Shown here piece after piece: positions 26,001 to 35,731 of a stretch of 64,000 bases of DNA; the first letter of the stretch is position 1; every line of letters begins with the position of its first letter. Position numbers and translations under genes: made by a program. Under the pieces are notes generated by a model. That model was given only the letters and a program-made list of their open reading frames with translations, ran no database searches and had not been told where the DNA came from. This DNA is from Branchiostoma lanceolatum (lineage: Eukaryota; Chordata; Leptocardii; Amphioxiformes; Branchiostomatidae): positions 6,560,001 through 6,624,000 of the forward strand of contig NC_089739.1 of assembly GCF_035083965.1 (NCBI RefSeq), in the 5' to 3' direction.

Positions 26001-26484
26001 AGAAGTCGTGCTTTTGCAGAAAGCTAGCCAAATTCCCCGGATCTTGGTACTCTTGACGCTGGGAGATTTTCTTGGCCTCTTGCTGTAGTTTGACGATCGA
26101 CAGCTCACCTGGTTTGTCGTACAGAATGGAGACCAGTTCTCGTATCACCCTGCCCTCCTTGGCGCTTACTTTTTCCTGGTCGGATTGTTGTCTTCCTTTT
26201 TGCCCACGGTTGCCGGCATCTTCTTCTTCTACATACTGCTCTTCCTTTTCTTGTGCAAGAGTGAGAGAAGTCCGAGAAGTAGACAAAGCTTTGACCACAG
26301 CAACAAGTTGATCCGTGGTGAAAGCGGGGCTTGCTGTAGTCGGCGCCGCTGCTGCACGTCCTGCACTTGTACCGTGGGTGCGGGAACCCTGCCCTCCTCC
26401 ACGGGAACCCCTTCCTCTACCTCCACCGCGATTTCCACGGGCTGACCCCCGTCCGCCTCTAGAGCTAGCTGGACGGCCAGACAT
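23034..26484 (-). CDS. ZAP/PARP12-like CCCH zinc-finger PARP, copy 1
   Basis: Six exons (26484-25991, 25765-25561, 25239-24623, 24316-24241, 23823-23675, 23457-23034) join in frame to 654 aa. Order: RGG/Gly-rich N-terminus (1-40), winged-helix-like segment (about 105-164, KEGRVIRELVSILYD), CCCH fingers 1-2 (about 170-225), a Pro-rich linker (about 270-340), CCCH fingers 3-4 (355-400, containing GSCNRKPCKLSH), then a PARP catalytic domain from about 450. The catalytic His (FHGT, about 535) and Tyr (GSYF, about 568) are present. The fingers match the N-terminal RNA-binding domain of vertebrate ZAP (ZC3HAV1)/PARP12. No WWE domain is encoded; the 306-bp intron between fingers and PARP has no room for one. 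Likely role: RNA-binding mono-ADP-ribosyltransferase, possibly antiviral. The function is inferred from the family. Confidence 0.88.
24341..24600. other. Intron between fingers and PARP domain, copy 1
   Basis: AT-rich with no alternative exon visible. Relevant because vertebrate ZAP and PARP12 have WWE domains at this point. Confidence 0.5.
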
Positions 26485-27944
26485 GCTTTTGACGTAACTG
26501 TATAGGTCTTAGAATGTCTGTTGAATTTGTTGACCCTTTTCACATATTAAGCAAACACCTAACTATCCCAGACTTTCGGTCAACAAATGAGGTGGCGTGT
26601 CCGGAAAAAAAGTGGGCGAGCCATTACGTGATTGTTTACAGAAGAGTGTGTGTGGTTGTTGGCCGAGGGTGTTTACATTGGTTTCCTAGCAGATTTGGAC
26701 TTCGGCTCAGTTTTAGTGCGTGTTTTCTTGTGTGTGTTTGGGGTTATTTCAAGGTCTTTCGCGTCATAAAATTTGCCTCCTCTAAGCAAACATAAAATCG
26801 AGCCGAAATCCGACCTCTGTGAATGTTACATAGTCATGTTTTTGCAGGAAGGCAACGCCTGTTCTATTCACTCACCGACAATGTGCAACCATCTTGGAAA
26901 GCCATGCCTTCACTTGATGAGCAGCACTTAACCTGAAACGTGCCTCAATTTTTTTTGTCTAGTTTTCCAAAAGTCAAAGATTAGATTGAGGATGGAGGAC
27001 GAAATACACGACCCGCGTCAAGTAATGGAACCGCCCATAGCTCACCTGGAAACCATCGGTATGTTTTTCAAGTCAACATGTCAAAGATGGACAATAACAG
27101 TAGAGAAAAATGTCGACCCAACGTGTGGACCAGCAAGCTAGCCACATGCTGTAGTGCTTAAATAGCTATAGAAAGGGCGATGGGCGCCGCCCTATACACC
27201 ATATGTTGTGGGAAGGACAGTAAATAAAATGTGCTTGTAATAAGAAGTCAGAGGTTGATATTTGTTGGGGGTTGGGTGCGGTTCGGTTCCGGTCAAACGT
27301 TTACCTGCCTTTCCTCTCGGCACGAGCCCTACCCCGCTGTACATCCTATGTTGTAAATATATTATAATTCCATGGTCTTGAATTTCAAATTGACGAGATT
27401 ATGAGACCTTTTTCTCTATTACATTCCAAAAGGGATTCTTCCCAAATGACTGAGAAACTGACATGACTCTTTGCAATGTTGCAAAAATCCATTGTAAAAT
27501 TTTGGGCTTGACACAGAACTTTATCGCTACAAGCAAACGTTTTGAAACGTAGTACAGGTGTGTTATCATATTGATTGTTTGTTTGTTTGTTTGTTAGTTA
27601 CTTTGTATTGGACGACCCAATTGCTGTTTCTTATTGTTATTGTATCTATGTAAGTTGTAATGTTCATTTCCAGAGATGATGTTTAATATTAGCGATAGCT
27701 AGAGTGCATCATCTCTATGTCCTGTATATTATTCTGTTATTTAATTAAAAAAATGTTGCCAGGCGGGTCGAAAACGGACCGGAGACCGGTCAAAACTGAC
27801 CGTTGATTAGGGATGTTTGCTAACTGGAGTGATAGTTGACTATCAATCATGCAGCTGTATTGCAGAAAATTATCGATTCATAGAGTAGTTACAACAATAA
27901 ACAATACATACTTACTAATGTTTATTTTTTGTTTCTACAGACAT
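26485..27944. other. Spacer between the two PARP paralogues
   Basis: The presumptive promoter of copy 1, duplicated upstream of copy 2. It also contains a LINE-tail-like repeat at 27150-27235 and a (TTTG)n run near 27575. Short open frames (for example from 26993) are not conserved in the other copy, so they are not called. Confidence 0.5.
27150..27235 (+). repeat. Dispersed repeat 'gatgggcgccgccctatacacc'
   Basis: The block 'ctatagaaagggcgatgggc' followed by 'gccgccctatacacc' and 'gtgggaagga' recurs at 52650-52725 with only small changes. Appearance of a LINE/SINE 3' end. Absent from the homologous place upstream of copy 2. Confidence 0.6.
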
Positions 27945-28495
27945 CGATTTTTAACAAGAAATGGAGCAAATTACTGCAAAAAATTGCAATAGACCTCGTA
28001 TGTAATAGCAACATTCCTACATGTAACATCAATAACAATAACAAATAAGAGATGCTTCATTTTTCTTATTGTGTAACAATTTTCCATCGACATATTCATT
28101 AATGGATATAGGTGAATATTCAAATATGAGTGCAGATACAATGTTTACATTCCACTGCTTTAAAATAAAACGTCAAATCCAAGGAAAACTTATTTAGGCA
28201 TCACGATTCACAAAACTATTGATACTTTATTCATTTTCTATCATTATGGTTGTTGCAAACACTATTCCGATATGAACTAGCAATAATTCACAATTGTCAT
28301 CGCATCTTTCTCGTCTATTGTCCTTGCTTTGTTTCATGTTTGGGATCAAACTCGAAGTTTTCGTTTTAAACGATGTTAAGTATAATCTAGAATAAGAATT
28401 GTCATCATGGACCTTATCATCATAGCATTCTTGTTTGACTATCTGGTTTGGCGAGTCATTTTCCTTTAGTATCGCCAGGTAAGTATACTTTGTGT

Positions 28496-31400
28496 TTAGT
28501 ATGAGTATTCAATCAGATATTCCGGGTAGCATTGGCTCGGCTCGAAAACAACAAAAACGCTAGGATTGTTGACATCATCAACACAACTGTCGTACCTATA
28601 TCCGTACGGATCAGCCTCGCTTAAGGGTGGAGGTCTACAGAAAGACCTGTCTCCCTTTGCATACCGCCCTACAAGGACCTTTGCAAAGAACATATAACGG
28701 CGGCCACTCGGATAGCTAGGCTGCGAATACGCGCTGGCGAAACTTGCGTTCACGGTGAAGTAGCTCCCCTGTTCGAAGAGCTGACCGACGTTGCCCCCGC
28801 TCAGCCGCCAGTCGAAGTTCTGGTTGCAGATGGGCGAGACTGCCTCCTGGTTGGTGCCGTGGAACAGACGGAGTTCCCTCGGAAACTTGTTGTTGTTCTG
28901 CCTTTTCATCTGAATTCTTTTCCTGCAGAAGGGACCAACACTAATTCACTGATCCATGAAATAGAAGCTCATAGAGCTTTTAAACCGGTGCACTGGCACT
29001 AGTACTAGAAGCCCAGTGTTTGCTGGGACTTTCGGGTTCAAAGGCCAGACGGAGCATACCAAAAGTTTGGAACTCGATACTCAAATTCCAAAATCCCCAC
29101 AAAAAGCGATTCATCAAATATTTCACGAATAACTCATAAATTCGTAAATTCGTAAATTCATAAATTCATAAATTCATAAATTCATAAATTCATAAATTCA
29201 TAAATTCATAAATTCATGAATTCATAAATTCATAAATTCATAAATTCATAAATTCATAAATTGGCTCAAATGTGACAAATTTGCCTAACGTTTCAATCCT
29301 GCAAGTCTCCAGTTACCAAACTACATGTTTGTACAAGTACAAACACTTACTTGCAATACAGATCCCACAGATGGAAGTTCTGCACTCGTTTGATGGAGTG
29401 AATTCTCGTGTTGTTCAACGTCTGGTGGAAGGCTGACATGACGTCACTGACCTCCTGTCCACTTGGAGGGACCTCCACTATTGCGATGTCGTTTTCCAGC
29501 GGCACGAAACCACCCTGCAAGAACAACTTTGTCATGCAATTGAGCTTTCTCGTGTGCAGAGCCTTGCCTGTGGCCTGTACTATAAACCTTGGGGGCCTCT
29601 GCTAATCGGGCTGAGGTTTCCACTTCTGTCGACGTGGGCTAACCATCTGTCAGCCAATCAGAGAATCGGTTTTACCTAAAGAAAACAATTAGGTGATTCT
29701 CTTATTGGCGGAAAACTGGTTAGAGGCCACGCCCACAAAAGTGGAAACCTCAGCCCGGTATAGCAGAGGCTCTCCAACGTTGTATAGGGGCGAGGCGAGG
29801 CTCTACGTATGGGAGCGGACATTGGGCTATGTGGACAAATGTGTGGTCTAGATATTTTCGCACTGTTGCCTACAAATAATGAGTTTATGAGGATCAGATG
29901 TCTATTGTGAAATGAAACTTAAGTACCACCAGTGTCTTTGATATCAAATCATAAAAGCACATCATTCGTATCAAAGTAGAAATTGCAATAATACACATCA
30001 TTGACCAATCAGACCGGATCTCCCATACCTCAGGTCTTCCCATTGGTACCCAGTGTTCCGGTATGGTCGTGACGTCATCGTGCGTCCACTCGGTTGAAGG
30101 TTCCGGAATGGTCGTGACGTCATCATGCGTCCGCTCGGTTGAAGTTTCGGGTTGAGGCAATCTAAAGATGTCGAAACATCAAGCTTTTTATTTTACCATT
30201 GCAGCATATTTAAAGGACTATATCGGGGATGTGGAAGTAGATATTGTAGGAAACCCTTCATATGACAGCAGATATGAAAATAAAGCTTTTTAAGTGCAGT
30301 AACTCAAAGAATTAGAATTACACAAAACCACCCCAAAACAGTCTTGAATTGAATCAATATGATGTCATTTTATGCAGGTTGCTGACATGTGGATCTAATG
30401 TAGCGGATAGTTTGTGTCGGCCTCCGTCTCTATTTAGGGATTATAAGTACATTGAAGTTACTTACTCGTCGCCAGTCGTTTTTCTTTCCTCCTCGGTCGG
30501 TGGGGCTTGCTGCTTCTCCTTCTCCTCCTCGGTCGGTGGGACTTGCTGCTTCTCCTGCTCCGTCGGTGGGGCTTGCTGCTTCTCCTTCTTTTCTTTCTTC
30601 TTAGCCTCGAATTTCTCTTTACATAGGCCGATGATGTACTTTCCTGGCTTACCCATGAGCCCGCTCTTCTTCAGCAAATCTTTCGGTTGAGGGTCGAAGA
30701 TGTTGTGCGACAGTTTACACGGTTTGCGGCTGCAACTGCCGGTGAGATAGAATTTGCAGACGTGGAGGCCCGCAGTGCATGCTGGGCCGTTTTTGCACGA
30801 CTTACCGTCGCTGCTGTAAAAGTGGCAAACGCGTGGAAGACATTTTAACTCTTGTTGTCGTGTCATTGGCGGAGGGACGTCGATGGAAGGTTTCCCCTCA
30901 TCCTTCTTTGGGTTCTTCGCGGGTTTGGAGCCTCCTTTAGATTTTCCCGGTTGAACGATCATGGAGAGAACTTGTGCTTCTGCCAAGCCATCCAAGAAAT
31001 TTTCCTAACAAACAAAAGTAGAATGTAAGGAAAAACAAAAACAATGAATCGTACCTTGGACCCGGACCAGCAGTAATTGCTCCGGAATGACTCTAGAGTG
31101 GTCTTGCGAAGTAGTGATGAAAATATGCAGAAATTGGATGATAATTATGCATATATTTGAGTATATTATGCAATATTACAATACGACATGACAAATCTGA
31201 TGCAACAAAAGCGTGGAATTTGCATGGATATGCATTCTAGTGTATAAAAATACATTAAGCATGTATCGGTATGTTGTATACATCGTGTCTATGAGTTCAC
31301 CACCACTGAAAATTCCACACCAAATACCTGCAACACCACGACGTTGTGATCATCCTTCAGGTTGTGGGAGAATTGGCAGCTGAGTCCGTGAGAACATCCC

Positions 31401-32504
31401 TGCCCTGAAGCGTAGTTACGACACAGGTGGAAATGAGGGCAACCATCTTCTTTACATGCCGATGCGGTGTATTTCCCACACAGGGTGACATCACGCTTGA
31501 CTTTGACCAACATGACGCCATCTTTGTTCAACCTTTGCACACAAACAATGGCACACACAATAAGAATGCAGCATAGTTAGGACAATATGATATGGTGCAC
31601 TATTATGGAAGTACATGTATATAGCAAACGCTCTTCTAATTTTGCTTGTTGTAAGAAAATGGTAAACAATTGAGTAAGAGGCTGATTTTCAACTTTGTAA
31701 GATACAACCTTCTGGAAACATCTGAATTAAGACTGTTTTTTTTATACGTGTAATCAACTATTCAATTTTTTCGACCGAAACATAGCAGATATAGCTCTGC
31801 CTGAATAATTGCATATTCTTTCACATACGCCTTCCAGTTTCAACATGTATCTATATATGTCATAACGCTTTCTTGATTAAAACTAGTCATCACCATCATA
31901 TCGGTCGGCTTGCCCGGACTAAGGTTGCTCTCTCCCTCCAGGCGTCACCGTCCACCATAAAACTAGTATCAACATGAAAATGGTATTTTATCTCTTGAGT
32001 ATCTTATATATGGACTTTGATCACTCCATCGTACCTGGTCTGAAAGAAGTCGTGCTTTTGCAGGAAACTAGCCAGTTTCCCTGGATCCTGGTACTCTTGA
32101 CGCTGGGAGATTTTCTTGGCTTCTTGTTGCAGCTTGACGATCGACACATCATCAGATTTGTCAAACAGAATGGAGACCAGCTCTCGAATGACTCTCCCTT
32201 CCTTAGCGCTTATTTTTCCTGTAGGACCTTTCTCTTGGCTTGATTTCTTTCTGCCCTTTCCGGCTCCATCCTTCTCGGTGGTGTCTTCTTCCTCTTCAAA
32301 CTGCTCTTCCGCTTCTATTGCAGCATCAAGAGAAGGCTGGGAAGTAGACAAAGCTTTTACCATGGCAACGACTTGATCCGTGGTGAACTGAGGGTTTGCC
32401 TCAGCCCCAGGGGCTACATTTACACCCACCCCACTCTGCCTACCCCCACGGGCACCCCTTCCCCTACCTCTCCCCCGGTTCCCCCTGATCTTGCGATCAG
32501 ACAT
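28496..32504 (-). CDS. ZAP/PARP12-like CCCH zinc-finger PARP, copy 2
   Basis: A paralogue of the gene at 23034-26484, with six exons of the same phases (32504-32035, 31532-31328, 31004-30466, 30161-30029, 29514-29351, 28922-28496) giving 645 aa. RG-rich N-terminus, winged-helix-like segment, CCCH fingers 1-2 (the 205-nt exon has the same length in both copies), fingers 3-4 (about 285-330), and a PARP domain with His at about 525 (FHGT) and Tyr at about 558 (GSYF). Differences: no long Pro-rich linker before finger 3; instead three KQQxPPTE-type repeats after finger 4; an exact-length 15-residue tandem duplication (..THDDVTTI..) before the PARP domain; and Gly-to-Glu in the FGQGSYF motif (FEQGSYF). 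No WWE domain. A minus-strand AATAAA lies at 28233-28228. Function inferred as for copy 1. Confidence 0.88.
29134..29263. repeat. 8-bp tandem repeat (TAAATTCA)n
   Basis: About 16 copies of TAAATTCA, with early units TAAATTCG, in the last intron of PARP copy 2. Not present in copy 1, so it expanded or arrived after the duplication. Confidence 0.85.
29595..29770. repeat. MITE with 30-bp terminal inverted repeats
   Basis: The left end 'gcctctgctaatcgggctga' plus 'ggtttccactt' is complemented by the right end 'aagtggaaacctcagcccgg' plus 'tatagcagaggc'; the middle also pairs ('ccaatcagagaatc' with 'gattctcttattgg'). A 176-bp hairpin inserted in the fourth intron of PARP copy 2 only. Confidence 0.75.
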
Positions 32505-35500
32505 ACTTCAGTATTTGAAACTGGTCAGTGTAGGTGTGACTCAAGTTCTCACAGTTTCAGTAAACACTCGCCTGACTTTCGGTCAACAACTGACGTGGCG
32601 CCTCCAGAAAAAGGCCGGGTGCAAATGATGTTTGTAGAAGAGGTTGTATACCAGATAGTGTGCCTTAGCTTGTCTATTGGAAAACGAGTCTGGTTACATT
32701 TATCACATTTAATAATAGTATTTCATCACTGTTGCTTGCTTTTCCAAAAATGTTAGATTTCGGACATTGGGAGAAAACAATTCGACACCCCTAATGTAAT
32801 TGAACCGTCCATTGCTCACCTGACAACCACGTTATGTATTTCAAGTCCATAGGTCAAATATGGACATCGATTTGATTTTACGCAACAGGAAACGTCTTTC
32901 CTACCAGTGCAGTAGCCCCTTATGGTCCCTTATGTGCTGTTTTAATTGTACATCTAGTACGTAGCCATAGCAGTACATTGTATACTAAGTCAGAACGTGC
33001 TGTAAAAACACTTGTCCGTTTTGGAGAATTGCTGAAGGCTATGGTGTCCTGCAATATATGACGGGAAAATTTGTGTTCTATGCAAAAAGACGTTTTTATT
33101 CATGTTGGAGTGTCACTAAATATAATGCATATACTAAGTAACCATAATTGACCCGTGGGAAATGGGGGTCTGCATAGGCGTCCGTGTATTTCTGTGTGTT
33201 TCTGCGATTGTCACTGTACTCAAGGCAACATAAAAATCATAGCGGGTGTTTCAGGGTTTAACTCAGGAGGGGGGGTGTTAGTCATAGAGCCGAGGAGTCG
33301 GCCAATGTAGGCCCTGGAAGCAGTCTGGCACCCAGGCTAACGTGTTCTGATTTGATAGTGGTAACCCGGTCTTCACCAGACTAACTACGCTGGCTGAATA
33401 AGGGTCAATAAGGACCAGTACATCAGTCCTGTGTTCGAACTGATGAGATTATGAGATACGTCTTTCAAAATGACTAAAGAATTCCCACCGGCACGAGTCT
33501 TTGTAATGTTGCCAGGCGGGTCAAAGTTCACATTTCACCAGCTGTTTGGCGCGAAGTCAACGTTCGGGTTACATAAGGGGTTTCGGCAATCTGCTTTAGC
33601 ATTGTATTACCAAAACTTCTGGTACTCGATAAACCTTATAAGAGACACAGCTATCTAATTTGTTGAAGACAACACGAGACGGGAAAGCCCGAAGGTGAGA
33701 AAGCAGGTACGTGTCGGATTTTGCTCACCACAAACGACGGCTGACTGTCTGGGAATACGTGGCCGCTTTTGAGCCCTGAGCCAGTTTACCAAAGGTACGA
33801 TAGACTTGTCGATAGACTTGTTGAAAAGTTTGGTTCAGTTTTTTTTATAGTTTTTGGTCATACTCCGAATCTTCTGCGCTAATGGCTGTCGCGAATAGGG
33901 GGTGGGGGTGGGGGGGCACGAGGATATGATCTGGTCGTATTGTCCCCACCCCTTTTTCTAAAACCACAGAAAGCAAGGGAGTGTGTGCCCTGATAGACGT
34001 TTTGAATACCGTCACGAGTTTTGAGTGTTTTTCTCCCACCGACCATGGAGTTTGGACCTGATAACAAGGCGGTGTTTGTTTTTTGTCAACTTTGGAGTTA
34101 TTTCAGTCACAAGACTATTACTGGCAAGTTGCCCAACAATGATACGGTGATGTTGAGTATTTGTGGTGTCCCCACTCATGTTGTGCCAACTTCTTATCAT
34201 TCTGTGCAGGCAAGCACAGCAGCACAGAGGTCTGGTTTTATTGTCTGAAAACACAGCAGTAGACAGATCCGGTTGTATCTGTTTGTAATTTGCATACCCC
34301 GTAAAACCGCTTCACAGCGTAGCACACCGAATTTGTTGTACTGAATAGTACAAGCTGTATATCTATACGGACCGATTTATCTGATCCACTGAGGTAATTG
34401 GGGTACAGTTCATTCCCCAAGAGCACAACATCGGGACCTGCTAGGGTTTCAAACTCCGTACCTACAGGTTCTGAGTCAACAACCATAAACACAATGCCGC
34501 AATTCTACCGTGCAATGGTTTTATTTACATTGTGTGGGCTTCACATACATGCCAACTTCGTTATCAAACTTCTTCGGGGTCCATACACTATTTTTAAAAT
34601 GTAACGGTGCACGTGATATGTGAGAAAATGTTCCTGTTGGCCTTCTTGAATGGACCAACATATCTAGAAACCCTTCCTGTCCATATCTACGCTATGTCCT
34701 CGTTTGACACCGTGACATCAGGTCAAAAGTCACCCAATGGGTGCATTTTTTCTTTTAAAGGGACCGATCAAGAGAGCGCAAGTGGGTGAGGGTGTAGGTG
34801 AAAATGACAACAACACCAATCATGATCTAAAAAATGTTTGCAATAATTTAGTTTCAGGACTAAAAAATTGTCGCGAAATGTATAAGAAAAATGCTGAATT
34901 TTTTTAGACCTGGAAAAAACGTTCACTAACAAACCTTGCCACACAATCCCTGATGCCATACTGTTATAATACTTATACTAGTACATGCCCCTTGGTGGCT
35001 GTGGAGGCCTATCCCTTTATCATTTTTTACTCAGTGTACTCGTATCTATTTTACCACAACCCCACCACCATGTATCCGGTGCAGCCCCTTACCGCGCTGC
35101 TGGCTTCACACAAAAGAGTCAAGTTAAATACCCTTTAAAAATGTGGCCAGACAACTAGGCCACTCTTAAGGTTGCGGGGCCAAAATTTCAGAGAGGGGCA
35201 CCAGACTTCTAAAGGGTAACTCTTCAACCGTTCTCTTGGCTGAGAGTAGTGAGTTGGCATGCATTCTAGACAGTATGACAGCATAACAGTGTAATAGATC
35301 GGTTTCACTGAGTAGCTTAGTCTCTAATCTAACTAGATTTTTGTCGCGATCTTTTTGGTGCTCGGGTTTGAACTTAAATCCACGGAAGACACTGTTTTCA
35401 GCTCTGCGGGAGCAACCGTTTGTAAGCATTGCAGGAAACAGTCCATAGAACGCAGGAAACCCTGTCCTCCTTTCAAAATGTTGCAACTAAACGTTGGAGG

Positions 35501-35731
35501 CAAAGAAGATAGACTAAGACTAGCTGTGAGTAGCAGAAGAGGGGGAGGGGTGTTACGTTTATTTTGTTTATCCAGTAATACAGTAGTAGTACGCCCTCAT
35601 CTACCTAATTTTCAGACGCATGCCACGTCTCAGTGTCTTTTGTAAGAGTGACCGAAAGGAATGCCCTTTTATTCTGCACGACCGGCTTTTGAATTTATCA
35701 TAATTGTACTGTTTAGACAACACACTCGGCG
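32505..35731. other. Intergenic between PARP copy 2 and ACSL
   Basis: The first kilobase is the duplicated 5' flank of the PARP gene. Further on are a G-rich run (33898-33917), an inverted-repeat end 'cacccaggctaacg' (33329-33343), and a degraded dispersed repeat near 34425-34465. Several open frames of 60-110 codons overlap on both strands; none is flanked by convincing splice sites or shows a known domain. Confidence 0.45.

Larger units (their letters stand above)
22430..27780. repeat. Left copy of a ~5.5-kb tandem segmental duplication
   Basis: Holds the first ZAP/PARP12-like gene with its flanks. The 3' flank (for example 22570-22610 and 22850-22900) aligns with 28070-28110 and 28330-28380. 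The 5' flank (27030-27080, 27390-27440, 27750-27780) aligns with 32790-32850 and 33430-33530. Boundaries are approximate, judged by eye. Confidence 0.75.
27950..33540. repeat. Right copy of the ~5.5-kb tandem segmental duplication
   Basis: Holds the second ZAP/PARP12-like gene with homologous 3' and 5' flanks (see the left copy). The junction of the two units lies in about 27780-27950. Direct orientation implies unequal crossing-over. Flanks are much more diverged than exons. Confidence 0.75.

Noticed and set aside
26229-26543. 104-codon minus-strand frame overlapping PARP copy 1 exon 1
   Set aside because: Out of frame with the RGG exon that splices correctly to the CCCH exon.
26993-27151. 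Short frame MEDEIHDPRQ... upstream of PARP copy 1
   Set aside because: The homologous stretch upstream of copy 2 (about 32767-32880) is interrupted and lacks the ATG, so it is more likely duplicated promoter DNA.
34425-34465. tRNA-like B box (gggtttcaaactcc)
   Set aside because: No matching A box or cloverleaf could be drawn; more likely part of a degraded dispersed repeat.
33845-35486. Several overlapping 60-110-codon frames before ACSL
   Set aside because: Frames occur on both strands with no splice support, domain, or conserved composition.
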